DNA of 64,000 nt from Desulfofustis sp. PB-SRB1. Its GTDB lineage: Bacteria > Desulfobacterota > Desulfobulbia > Desulfobulbales > Desulfocapsaceae. The stretch lies in the NCBI GenBank assembly GCA_016722945.1, contig JAEQMT010000038.1, positions 1-64,000 on the forward strand. The letters run 5' to 3'. This document shows positions 18,966-27,615 of the stretch, piece by piece (the first letter of the stretch is position 1; every line of letters begins with the position of its first letter). The notes beneath the pieces are model-generated. The model was not told where the DNA came from and ran no database searches. It saw only the letters and a program-made list of their open reading frames with translations. The position numbers and the translations under genes were made by a program.

Positions 18966-20393
18966 ATGCAACACCACTCCATGCAACAGATCCGAGCAGT
19001 TCCGTGCAGCGGACTCCTTTCTACTGCCGGTATGCTCATCTTCTGTTGTATGGCGCTATCTTTTACCGGTTGCTCCGTCCACACCGTCGACCCGAATCCC
19101 GAGCCGCCACTAGCCGTTCAGCCTGTCTTTCCCAGCACCACCGAGATCCAGGATTTTAAAGAGCCAACGACTGAGGCCTGGTGGATGGCTTTTTCCGATC
19201 CACAGCTCAACGAGTTGATAAAGCGCGGCTTTGCCCAAAACTATTCTATTCAAGAGGCTGTTGCCCGACTTGACCAGGCGAGGGCGCTGACTGTTCAGTC
19301 CCGTGCGGCACGGCTCCCCCAGGTCGATATCGTCGGCGAATCGGGACAGCGCTGGTTTGAGGGAGGAGAAGAGCGGCGTCTCAACTGGGCAGGTGTTGAA
19401 TTCACCTGGGAGGTCGATATTTTCAACCGCCTCGGTTCACAGGCCCTTGCCCGACAGAGCGAGCAACAGGCCCGCCGGGAGGAGGTAGAAGCCGTCCGTT
19501 TGCGGCTGAGTGCCGAGATCGCCGAGGCATACTTCGACGCCGTAGGATGGCACTTGCAACTGGCCCTGCTGAACAACCAGATTGCCACCGATCTCGATCT
19601 TCTGGAACTCACCCAGCTGCGATTCGACAGTGGTTTGACCGCCTCGGTGGATGTGCTTCAGCAATCAAGCCAGCTGGCCGAAGCGCAAAGTCTGGTACCG
19701 CCGGTGGAAGGGGCGCTGCGCGTATCTGAAAACCGGCTGGATGTTCTTTTGGGAGAATCCCCCGATGGCCGCGACCGGGTACCGGCATCCTCATCGTTTG
19801 TCGATATCGGGGCCCTGCCCTTCGTCGGCGTACCGGCCGATCTGCTCCTTGACCGCCCGGATCTGCGTGCTCTTCGGAGTGAACTGGTGGCCGCGGATGC
19901 CGAGATCGGGGCGGCCATTGCCGATCGATTTCCTCAAATTACCCTGGATGGTTCGTTTCTCTACGAAGACGGTCTGGAACCTGGCGGGGTGGTCTTTTCA
20001 CTGGTCGGCACCTTCATTCAGCCATTGATCGACTGGGGTGCACGCAAGGCCGAAGTTGAGCGTAACCAGGCCCTGTACGTTGAGCGGCTGGCACGGTTTA
20101 CCCAGACATTTCTGGAAGCGGTGGAAGATGTGGAAAACTCACTCTATCTGGAGCGACAGCAGCGCGAATTTCTCAAGCGGCTGGAGCGCAGAAGAGCGTT
20201 TCTTGAAGAGACCCTGGAAAAAACAACTGAACGATACACCGGCGGCCTTACCGATTTTCTGCCCGTACTGGCGGCTGTAAATGAATTGCAGCGCCTGGAA
20301 AGAGTCATCGTCCAGCAGGAACGAGCCCTGCTGAGCTTTCGCATTCAACTGCATCGTGCCCTTGGCGGCAGCCTCGGTTCCGAGCAGACTTAG
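18966..20393 (+). CDS. Outer-membrane efflux lipoprotein (NodT/OprM type)
   Basis: A 475-aa TolC-family channel that spans the outer membrane and periplasm and accepts substrates from the RND pump encoded two genes downstream. The N-terminus has a hydrophobic signal ending in the lipobox LSFTGC, so it is lipid-anchored. Two repeated coiled-coil OEP domains follow (starting near WWMAFSDPQLNELI, and near ADRFPQITLDGSF). Start chosen at 18966, where GAGG lies five bases upstream and the signal peptide follows at once; an open frame reaching back to 18798 runs into the repeat. The fusion-protein gene begins six bases after its stop, so the three genes form an operon. Confidence 0.9.
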   Translation: MQHHSMQQIRAVPCSGLLSTAGMLIFCCMALSFTGCSVHTVDPNPEPPLAVQPVFPSTTEIQDFKEPTTEAWWMAFSDPQLNELIKRGFAQNYSIQEAVARLDQARALTVQSRAARLPQVDIVGESGQRWFEGGEERRLNWAGVEFTWEVDIFNRLGSQALARQSEQQARREEVEAVRLRLSAEIAEAYFDAVGWHLQLALLNNQIATDLDLLELTQLRFDSGLTASVDVLQQSSQLAEAQSLVPPVEGALRVSENRLDVLLGESPDGRDRVPASSSFVDIGALPFVGVPADLLLDRPDLRALRSELVAADAEIGAAIADRFPQITLDGSFLYEDGLEPGGVVFSLVGTFIQPLIDWGARKAEVERNQALYVERLARFTQTFLEAVEDVENSLYLERQQREFLKRLERRRAFLEETLEKTTERYTGGLTDFLPVLAAVNELQRLERVIVQQERALLSFRIQLHRALGGSLGSEQT

Positions 20394-20399
20394 TGCGCC

Positions 20400-21503
20400 A
20401 TGAGAAAACTACATATGAACATATACCTGGACATGTCCCGGCGCTGTCTCTGGACCCTTCTTCTGACCCTCCTTACACCGTTGCCAGGGTTTGCCGGTCA
20501 GCCGGCAACCGTTATTGCGGCGGCAGCACGGCTGGAAACGCTTTCCGATGATATTGAACTGCTCGGCACCCTGCGGGCAAATGAGACGGTTGAAATATCG
20601 GCTACCGTTGCCGATACGATCACCCTTATCCATTTTGACGATGGTCAGTTTGTCGAAAAGGGAAAAATTCTGGCGGAAATGACCAGCACCGAGGAGCATG
20701 CCCTACTCGAGGAAGAGATCTCCAATCTTGCCGAAGCTGAGAAACAATTCAACAGGGTTGCACCATTGGTGGAACGGGGGGCCGCTTCACAGTCTCTTCT
20801 CGACCAGCGCCAAAAAGAACTCGCCGCCGCTCGGGCCCGCCTTAAAGCAATTGAGTCACGGTTGCGCGACCGGTTGATCATCGCCCCGTTCAGCGGGGTG
20901 GTGGGACTGCGCTCCATCAGCGTGGGCGCCCTGGTGGCGCCGGGCGATGTCATCACCACCCTGGATGACATCAGCGTTATGAAGCTTGACTTCAGCGTTC
21001 CCGCGGTCAAGTTGACACTCCTCAGAACCGGCGCACCCATCGAGGCCCGTTCCGCCGCATTTGGCGAAAAGGTATTTACCGGCATCATTTCCGGCATCGA
21101 CAGCAGAATAGACCCGATTACCCGCTCCATCGTTGTCCGGGCAACAATCGACAACCCTGATGGACTGTTAAAACCGGGGTTGCTGATGCGTGTTACGCTG
21201 CGTGGTGAAACGCGTCAGGCCGTCACCATAGCCGAAGAGGCCCTGGTGCCCACCGGCCGGTCAAATATGGTATTTGTGGTTGATAATTCTCAACCCTCAC
21301 CAGTTGTCCGTCAGCAGGAAGTGCAGATTGGCTCCAGAATGTTCGGCCGGGTGGAAATCGTCTCCGGACTTGACGGCGGCGAATTGGTGGTGACCCACGG
21401 CACAACCAGGGTTCGCCCCGGTCAAGATGTCGCCGTCCTGCGGGAGGACGGCAACGAGCCGCTGAGCGACATCCTCAACGGTGCGGTTGTGGAGATGAGA
21501 TAA
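20400..21503 (+). CDS. RND efflux periplasmic membrane-fusion protein
   Basis: A 367-aa HlyD/AcrA-type adaptor linking the inner-membrane pump to the outer-membrane channel. It has a short N-terminal signal region (LWTLLLTLLTPLPGFA), a barrel/lipoyl half (VEISATVADTITLIHFDDGQ), a helical hairpin rich in A, E and R (residues ~100-145), the second lipoyl half (IIAPFSGVVGLRSISVGALV) and a beta-barrel with the DPITRSIVVRA signature. There is no lipobox, so it is probably held by its signal anchor or is periplasmic. It ends directly against the start of the pump gene. Confidence 0.92.
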   Translation: MRKLHMNIYLDMSRRCLWTLLLTLLTPLPGFAGQPATVIAAAARLETLSDDIELLGTLRANETVEISATVADTITLIHFDDGQFVEKGKILAEMTSTEEHALLEEEISNLAEAEKQFNRVAPLVERGAASQSLLDQRQKELAAARARLKAIESRLRDRLIIAPFSGVVGLRSISVGALVAPGDVITTLDDISVMKLDFSVPAVKLTLLRTGAPIEARSAAFGEKVFTGIISGIDSRIDPITRSIVVRATIDNPDGLLKPGLLMRVTLRGETRQAVTIAEEALVPTGRSNMVFVVDNSQPSPVVRQQEVQIGSRMFGRVEIVSGLDGGELVVTHGTTRVRPGQDVAVLREDGNEPLSDILNGAVVEMR

Positions 21504-24500
21504 ATGATCCTCTCCGACACCTCCGTCAAGCGGCCGGTGTTCGCCACCGTCCTCTCTCTGCTGCTGGTAGTGTTTGGCCTGGTGGCCTTTTCCCGGCTGC
21601 CGCTCAGAGAATACCCGGATATCGATCCGCCGGTGGTCACCATCGACACCATCTATCCCGGCGCCGGCGCCAACGTAGTTGAGACCCAGATTACCCAGAT
21701 TATCGAAGAACGCATCGCCGGTATCGAAGGCATCCGCTTCATCGAATCATCCAGTGTCGATGGCCGTTCGCAGGTAAGCGTGGAATTTTCCACCAGCCGG
21801 GACATCGACGGGGCGGCAAACGATATTCGCGATCGTGTATCGGCCATCATCGACGACCTGCCGCAGGAGGCTGATCCACCGGAAATTCAGAAAGTGGACG
21901 GTAACGATGACGTGATCATGTGGCTCAATCTGGTCAGCGATCGCCTCAGTGTGCCGGAACTAACCGACTACGCAGACCGGTATCTCGTTGACCGGTTTGC
22001 CGTGCTTGACGGAGTTTCACGGGTACGGATCGGCGGCGGCCAGAGTTTTGCCATACGGATATGGCTCGATCGCGTCAACCTCGCCGCCAGAAACCTTACC
22101 GTGGCTGATGTAGAGGCAGCTCTGCGGGCGGAAAACCTGGAAGTACCGGCGGGAACCATCGAATCGGCCACCAGAAGTTTCACCGTGCGCCTCAACCGCT
22201 CCTTTCAAAATGCCGAGGATTTCTCACAGCTTGCCCTGAAACAAAGTGAAAACGGCTATCTGGTGAGGCTTGGCGACATCGCCCGGGTGGAACGCGGCAC
22301 CGAAGAGGACCGCACCTTTTTCCGAGGCAACGGCGAGGCAATGGTAGGCCTGGGCATTATCAAGCAGTCCACCGCCAACACCATCGATGTTGCGCGCGGC
22401 GCCAAGCAGGAGATGATGCGCCTCAATACGAGCCTGCCCGAGGGCATGCAGATCAAACAGAGCTTCGACACCTCGGTTTTCATCGAAGAGGCAATTAACG
22501 AAGTGTACAAGACCCTGGCCATCGCCATCGCCCTGGTCACTATTACGATTTTTTTATTTCTGGCCGACATCCGCGCCACCCTGGTCCCGGCGATTACCGT
22601 ACCGGTATCGATCATCGCTTCGTTTATCGCGCTGAGCGTCTTCGGCTTTTCCGTCAACCTGTTAACCTTGCTGGCGTTGGTGCTGGCCATCGGGTTGCTG
22701 GTGGATGACGGCATCGTAGTGCTGGAAAACATCCATCGACGCATCGATGAATACGGCGAGACTCCGCTTGTGGCCGCCTATTACGGAACTCGTCAGGTCG
22801 CCTTTGCGGTGGTGGCAACAACCCTTGTGCTGGTTTCGGTGTTCGTTCCCATCGCCTTTCTGCAGGGCGATGTGGGCCGGCTGTTTGCCGAATTTGCCCT
22901 GACCATGGCGGCAGCGGTCTGCTTCTCCAGCCTGGTGGCACTCAGCCTCTCGCCAATGCTCGCGGCCAACCTACTTACTCGGAAGAAAACAGGATCCATC
23001 CACATTCCCCGTATCGACCGGTTCTACCGATGGATACGCAGAAGCTACCGCAAAGCCTTGAAGACTGCCCTGCGGGTGCCCCTTCTTATTCTCGGCCTCT
23101 ACGTACTCAGCCTGGCTTGCGCTGCCCTGCTCTACAAGACGATTCCCACCGAATACGCCCCCAAGGAGGATCGCGGCGCCTTTTTCGTGCTGGTAAACGG
23201 GCCGGAAGGAGCGACCTATGCCTACATGGAGGAGTATATGGATGAGATTGAGCGGCGCATGATGCCGCTGGTTAAGAGCGGCGAGGTAACCCGGCTGCTC
23301 GTTCGGGCGCCGCGCAGCTTCGGAAACTACGAGAGCTTCAATTCCGGCATCGTCATTGTGGTGCTTAACTCTTGGCACAGCAGACGTCCGGCCTGGGATA
23401 TCATGGCCGAGGTACGCGGTCTCGTCGCCGGACTGCCGGGCGTTCGGGCCTTTCCCGTTATGCGTCAGGGTTTCGGCGCCTCCATTCAAAAACCGCTGCA
23501 GTTCGTGATTGGCGGCGGCACCTATGAGGAACTGGCGCAGTGGCGTGATATTCTGGTGGAAAAAATCGAGGCCGACAACCCCGGCCTGCAGGGGCTCGAC
23601 TGGGATTACAAAGAGACCAAACCGCAGATCAAGGTTACCATAGACTACGACCGGGCAGCGGAATTGGGAGTGACTATCGGCACCATCGGCAGAACCCTGG
23701 AGACAATGCTCGGCTCTCGAAGAGTCACCACCTTTATCGAAGATGGCCAGCAATACGACGTAATTCTTGAGGCGGAGCGCGACCTGCAGCGTACCCCGAA
23801 CGATCTCAAGGCGCTCTATGTGAGATCAGAGCGAAGCGACGCCCTGATTCCCCTGGCCAATCTGGTCAGCCTGGAGGAATTCGCCGATTCCAGTTCACTG
23901 AATCGTTACAACCGGGTAAGGGCCATCACCCTGCAGGCAAATCTAGACGATGGACTCATCTTGGGCGACGCCCTGGAATACATGGAAAATCTGGTGCGCG
24001 AACATCTCCCTGAACAGGTTATTATCGACTACAAAGGAATATCGCGGGATTACGTCAACTCTTCACAGTCGGTGATGTTCGTCTTCCTGCTGGGAGTCGT
24101 CGTTGTCTTTCTGGTGCTTGCCGCCCAATTTGAGAGCTGGATACATCCCCTTGTCATTATGCTGAGCGTCCCGCTGGCCCTTGCCGGAGGGTTGCTCGGG
24201 CTCTATCTGAGCGGCAATACCCTGAATCTTTACAGCCAGATTGGTCTGGTCATGCTGGTCGGCCTTGCCGCCAAAAACGGAATTCTCATCGTCGAGTTCA
24301 TCAACCAGCTTCGCAATCGAGGTCTCTCTTTCTATCATGCCATCCTCTCGGCATCGGAGATCCGGTTGCGGCCCATCGTAATGACCGGTATCACCACCGC
24401 CGCCGGTTCGGTGCCGCTTATTCTCTCCTCCGGCGCCGGCGCCGAAACGCGCATGGTGATTGGGGTCGTGGTGCTGGCGGGTGTTTTATCGGCAACCCTG

Positions 24501-24641
24501 TTCACCCTCTTCGTGGTGCCGGTGGCCTACAGCGTGCTGGCAAAAAAATCCAGTATGCCCGGATCGGTCAGTCGCCGTCTTGCCCGGCAGCTAGAGCAGC
24601 ACCAGCGCGCCAAGGGCGGTAGCCAACCCGGCGCAGAGTAG
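21504..24641 (+). CDS. RND multidrug efflux pump, inner-membrane permease
   Basis: A 1045-aa AcrB/MexB-type proton-driven exporter. It opens with the canonical MILSDTSVKRPVFATV, has two sets of six membrane helices each following a large periplasmic loop, and keeps the proton-relay pair in LLVDDGIVVLENI (helix 4). The second half has the matching VMLVGLAAKNGILIVEFIN. Length is normal. Substrates cannot be told from sequence. Its 3' end overlaps the 3' end of the convergent membrane-protein gene by 51 bases, so both are unlikely to be transcribed heavily at once without interference. Confidence 0.95.
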   Translation: MILSDTSVKRPVFATVLSLLLVVFGLVAFSRLPLREYPDIDPPVVTIDTIYPGAGANVVETQITQIIEERIAGIEGIRFIESSSVDGRSQVSVEFSTSRDIDGAANDIRDRVSAIIDDLPQEADPPEIQKVDGNDDVIMWLNLVSDRLSVPELTDYADRYLVDRFAVLDGVSRVRIGGGQSFAIRIWLDRVNLAARNLTVADVEAALRAENLEVPAGTIESATRSFTVRLNRSFQNAEDFSQLALKQSENGYLVRLGDIARVERGTEEDRTFFRGNGEAMVGLGIIKQSTANTIDVARGAKQEMMRLNTSLPEGMQIKQSFDTSVFIEEAINEVYKTLAIAIALVTITIFLFLADIRATLVPAITVPVSIIASFIALSVFGFSVNLLTLLALVLAIGLLVDDGIVVLENIHRRIDEYGETPLVAAYYGTRQVAFAVVATTLVLVSVFVPIAFLQGDVGRLFAEFALTMAAAVCFSSLVALSLSPMLAANLLTRKKTGSIHIPRIDRFYRWIRRSYRKALKTALRVPLLILGLYVLSLACAALLYKTIPTEYAPKEDRGAFFVLVNGPEGATYAYMEEYMDEIERRMMPLVKSGEVTRLLVRAPRSFGNYESFNSGIVIVVLNSWHSRRPAWDIMAEVRGLVAGLPGVRAFPVMRQGFGASIQKPLQFVIGGGTYEELAQWRDILVEKIEADNPGLQGLDWDYKETKPQIKVTIDYDRAAELGVTIGTIGRTLETMLGSRRVTTFIEDGQQYDVILEAERDLQRTPNDLKALYVRSERSDALIPLANLVSLEEFADSSSLNRYNRVRAITLQANLDDGLILGDALEYMENLVREHLPEQVIIDYKGISRDYVNSSQSVMFVFLLGVVVVFLVLAAQFESWIHPLVIMLSVPLALAGGLLGLYLSGNTLNLYSQIGLVMLVGLAAKNGILIVEFINQLRNRGLSFYHAILSASEIRLRPIVMTGITTAAGSVPLILSSGAGAETRMVIGVVVLAGVLSATLFTLFVVPVAYSVLAKKSSMPGSVSRRLARQLEQHQRAKGGSQPGAE

Positions 24642-25454
24642 CAGGGCGGGACGCTCGGCCCGGCTGAGTTTGAGAATTTCCGGCGCCCTGAGACCCATAA
24701 CGGCAAGGAAACAAAGCGCGATCATCGGCAGGGCGGGCAGGTAAATACCCAGTTCGCGTGCGGCAAAAATCGTTACCAGCAAACCGAAAATGGCGACGGG
24801 AACATAACCGGCGCCAAGCCGGGGGATCAGATTGTCATCAAGGCTGAATTTTGCCGCCGCCGCGGAGAGCATGACGATGATGATCCAGTCGGCAACCCCG
24901 AACACCGGCATCAGAGACGAATGATACGGCAGCGGCAATTTGATCAGAAGAAAATCAACCGTCGGCGTCAATGTCGGCTCGGGGCTTGTGTAGTGCATCG
25001 CCAGGGTTTCGGTAAGCTCCTTTGAGATACCACGAAAGACGCTGTAGATATCAACCAGAGACATCACAAAACAGAGCGGAACAAGCTCGGCGGCACGTTT
25101 CAGCGGCATCACCAGCCAGTGCCCGAGCAGACAGGCAAAAAACAGCAGGTTCGCCGTGTGCAGGGCATCAAGCGCGATGGAACGTACCCCTAGGTGACGT
25201 ACCGCTATATAGGAGACGGCAAATATCATCCCGGCAGCAGCCAACAGGCAGAGACGGTGCGCCAGGTGGTAGCGCAGTGACGGTTCGAGATACAATTGAT
25301 AGCGGTGCGACAGCGCCGTCATAATCAGCAGTGAGCCGACGATGAAAAGCGAAGAAAAGGCGCCGACCGCGGCCGGCGGAACCCATCTGCCCACTGCCAG
25401 CATCAGCAGGCTTGCGGCGATCCAGGCTGTATAGAAGGTTATAACGGTGGACAT
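24591..25454 (-). CDS. Integral membrane protein of unknown function
   Basis: A ~287-aa protein with about eight hydrophobic segments (for example TFYTAWIAASLLMLAVG, AAVGAFSSLFIVGSLLIM, LCLLAAAGMIFAVSYIAV, LLLCAGLATALGALVLL) and a soluble loop in the second half (ELTETLAMHYTSPEPTLTPT). I do not recognise the family. I start it at the ATG at 25454 because the upstream part of the frame lies antiparallel-free but in another frame over the hydrolase gene and is not protein-like. It follows the histone-deacetylase-like gene by ~45 bases and probably shares its transcript. The start is uncertain. Confidence 0.6.
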   Translation of the reverse strand: MSTVITFYTAWIAASLLMLAVGRWVPPAAVGAFSSLFIVGSLLIMTALSHRYQLYLEPSLRYHLAHRLCLLAAAGMIFAVSYIAVRHLGVRSIALDALHTANLLFFACLLGHWLVMPLKRAAELVPLCFVMSLVDIYSVFRGISKELTETLAMHYTSPEPTLTPTVDFLLIKLPLPYHSSLMPVFGVADWIIIVMLSAAAAKFSLDDNLIPRLGAGYVPVAIFGLLVTIFAARELGIYLPALPMIALCFLAVMGLRAPEILKLSRAERPALLLCAGLATALGALVLL

Positions 25455-25497
25455 AGACAGATAGTTGGCGGGTACCAACGAAACGATGAGGCCGTGG

Positions 25498-26244
25498 CTA
25501 TGTTCCCCGCAGACCGGTAATAAAGGCACGGACATTGGCCCCGAGAACGTTGTGGTTATATCCTCCCTCCAGGATACCGTAGCAACCGCCGCTGTTTCGC
25601 CGGGCGGCGGCCCGAACCATGGCGCCCATTGCCTGGTAGTCTTCGGTATAGAGCAGTCCGCCCCAATCATTGATATGGTGGTCGAACCCTGCTGAAACGG
25701 CAATGACATCGGCGCTGGTACCGGCCAGTGCTGTCTCCACCTCGTCGAGGTATGCATCCCGACTCTGGGACTTTGGGTTGAGAATCTCAACCCACGGCTC
25801 ATCGCCGAGGATATTGACGTTGCCATCACCGTAGTGAAGATCAAAGTCCAGAACAAAGGCCCGGTCCACCAGATTTGATCGTTTCAAGTGATAGAGCGAT
25901 ACCGCCATATTGTTGAAATAGCAAAAGCCCCAGCAGCTGCCTGCTGAAGCGTGGTGGCCAGGTGGACTGATCAGGGCGAAGCTGGGTTCATCCATCCCGG
26001 TTTTGGCCGCGCCAATGGCGCCGCCCGCGGCCAATGCGGCAATCTCGTACAGGCCGATGCGGCGCACCTGTTCCAGATGATTTCTGGTATGTGCGGCCAA
26101 CAGTTCTTCCTCGGACGGTGGAAAACAATCGGCGAACTCGACATAGGGGCCGATTGCCTGGACAATTGCCTCCATCCGGCCCGATTCGGCGGCCGGATCA
26201 GAGGTATACTCCTGGTAAAAAAGCGGGTCAAAATAGATTTTCAT
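25498..26244 (-). CDS. Histone-deacetylase-family hydrolase
   Basis: A 248-aa zinc-dependent amidohydrolase of the HDAC/acetoin-utilisation/acetylpolyamine superfamily. Visible active-site motifs: SPPGHHAS with the paired histidines, FVLDFDLHYGDGN with the D-x-H zinc ligands, SAGFDHH with the third ligand region, and a C-terminal LEGGYN. It is shorter than AcuC (about 380 aa). The substrate is probably a small acetylated amine or a protein lysine; it cannot be named. I use the ATG at 26244 with GGAG seven bases upstream. It heads a two-gene unit with the membrane protein. Confidence 0.85.
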   Translation of the reverse strand: MKIYFDPLFYQEYTSDPAAESGRMEAIVQAIGPYVEFADCFPPSEEELLAAHTRNHLEQVRRIGLYEIAALAAGGAIGAAKTGMDEPSFALISPPGHHASAGSCWGFCYFNNMAVSLYHLKRSNLVDRAFVLDFDLHYGDGNVNILGDEPWVEILNPKSQSRDAYLDEVETALAGTSADVIAVSAGFDHHINDWGGLLYTEDYQAMGAMVRAAARRNSGGCYGILEGGYNHNVLGANVRAFITGLRGT

Positions 26245-26341
26245 TGCGCGCCTCCAATCATTTCTCACCGATGGTAAGACACCCTTTTCAGAGATATGAA
26301 AATAGTGATACTATAGATGAGAAACTGAACAGACAACATAA

Positions 26342-26482
26342 GGGAACCTTGAAAAATGGCCTTTTCGCCCAACCTCTTCGTTGCGCGAAAAATTTTATCC
26401 TCGGAATATTAGGTATATGCCTGTGGTAAAATTTTTCTCGCGCCTTGATCTTGAACGAAAATTCTCATTTTGCAAGGCTCCC
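26342..26482. repeat. ~141-bp palindromic repeat, family 2, best copy
   Basis: Outer arms GGGAACCTTGAAAAATG (26342-26358) and the complement of GGGAGCCTTGCAAAATG (26466-26482) pair. Inner arms GCGCGAAAAATTTTA and TAAAATTTTTCTCGCGC pair again around a short centre with GGAATATTAGG. The whole element can fold into a long hairpin. Diverged copies lie at 4700-4840 and 54945-55025, and an end fragment at 8348. It fills the spacer between the HDAC-like gene and mtnA. Confidence 0.75.
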
Positions 26483-26510
26483 ATAAACCATCACACCTTC
26501 ATATCATTAC

Positions 26511-27608
26511 ATGAAAATCAACGGCACCCACTATCGTACCATCTGGGTCGACCCCGATAACCGCCGCCGGATCAAGGTCATCGACCAGCGGCTGCTGCCC
26601 CACCAGTTTATCATTAATGAGCTCGTCACGGTAGAAGAGACGGCCGGGGCAATCAGTGACATGGTGGTGCGTGGCGCCGGGCTCATCGGGGCAACCGCCG
26701 CTTACGGCATGTATCTCGCCGCCCTGGCCGCCCACCCAAAAAGGCTAACCGAAGATATGGCAAGGGCCGCCGCCCTGCTGACCGCAACCCGGCCCACCGC
26801 GCGCAATCTGGCCTGGGCGGTGGAGCGGGTGCAGGCCGCGGTAGCCGGAATGACTGATCCGGCCGTCATTCAGCAGCGCACCTTTGCAACAGCCACCGCC
26901 GTCGCTGATGAAGACGCCGGATTTTGCCGGCGAATCGGTGAGCACGGCGCCCAACTGATCAAACATATCGCCGCGCGCAAAAGCGGCGGACGGGTGAATA
27001 TTCTCACCCATTGCAATGCCGGCTGGCTTGCCTTCGTCGACTACGGCAGTGCCACCGCGCCCATCTACGCGGCCCGCGACGAGGGCATCGATATCCACGT
27101 CTGGGTGGACGAGACCAGACCGTGGAATCAGGGCGCCCGGCTCACCTGCTGGGAGCTGGCGCATGAAAACATTGCCCACACCCTGATTACCGACAATGCC
27201 GGCGGCCACCTCATGCAGCAGGGCCTGGTGGATATGGTGATTGTCGGTTCCGATCGCACCACCCACACCGGCGACGTGGCCAACAAAATCGGCACCTATC
27301 TCAAGGCACTGGCGGCCAAAGACAACATGGTGCCTTTCTACGTTGCTCTACCCTCTTCGACCATTGACTGGGAGATCGATCGGGGCAAGGACATTCCCAT
27401 CGAAGAGCGCTCCGGCACCGAAATCACCCAGATTACCGGCCCCGACGATGCGGGCATATTACACACGGTGCATCTCTGCGCCCCCGGCACGGCAGCACTG
27501 AATTACGGCTTCGACATCACCCCGGCGCGACTGGTTACCGGCCTGATTACCGAGCGCGGGGTGGTGGCACCGGAGAAACAAGCCATTGCCAGGTTATTTG
27601 GCCGCTAG
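26511..27608 (+). CDS. mtnA: S-methyl-5-thioribose-1-phosphate isomerase-like protein
   Basis: A 365-aa member of the MtnA/eIF2B-like isomerase family, which converts methylthioribose-1-phosphate to methylthioribulose-1-phosphate in methionine salvage. Key features: MVVRGAGLIGATAAYG (family VRGAPAIG), the catalytic cysteine in ILTHCNAGW, NQGARLTCWEL, ITDNAGGHLM and GSDRTTHTGDVANKIGTY with the catalytic aspartate. The GAGLIG variant is unusual, so a related ribose-1-phosphate isomerase activity is possible. No mtnP, mtnK or mtnB neighbours; it stands alone between a repeat and the convergent manC. Confidence 0.8.
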   Translation: MKINGTHYRTIWVDPDNRRRIKVIDQRLLPHQFIINELVTVEETAGAISDMVVRGAGLIGATAAYGMYLAALAAHPKRLTEDMARAAALLTATRPTARNLAWAVERVQAAVAGMTDPAVIQQRTFATATAVADEDAGFCRRIGEHGAQLIKHIAARKSGGRVNILTHCNAGWLAFVDYGSATAPIYAARDEGIDIHVWVDETRPWNQGARLTCWELAHENIAHTLITDNAGGHLMQQGLVDMVIVGSDRTTHTGDVANKIGTYLKALAAKDNMVPFYVALPSSTIDWEIDRGKDIPIEERSGTEITQITGPDDAGILHTVHLCAPGTAALNYGFDITPARLVTGLITERGVVAPEKQAIARLFGR

Positions 27609-27615
27609 AAAAAGC

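Noticed and set aside
22971-23753. 260-codon open frame on the minus strand
   Set aside because: Antisense to the RND pump gene, which is intact and full length.
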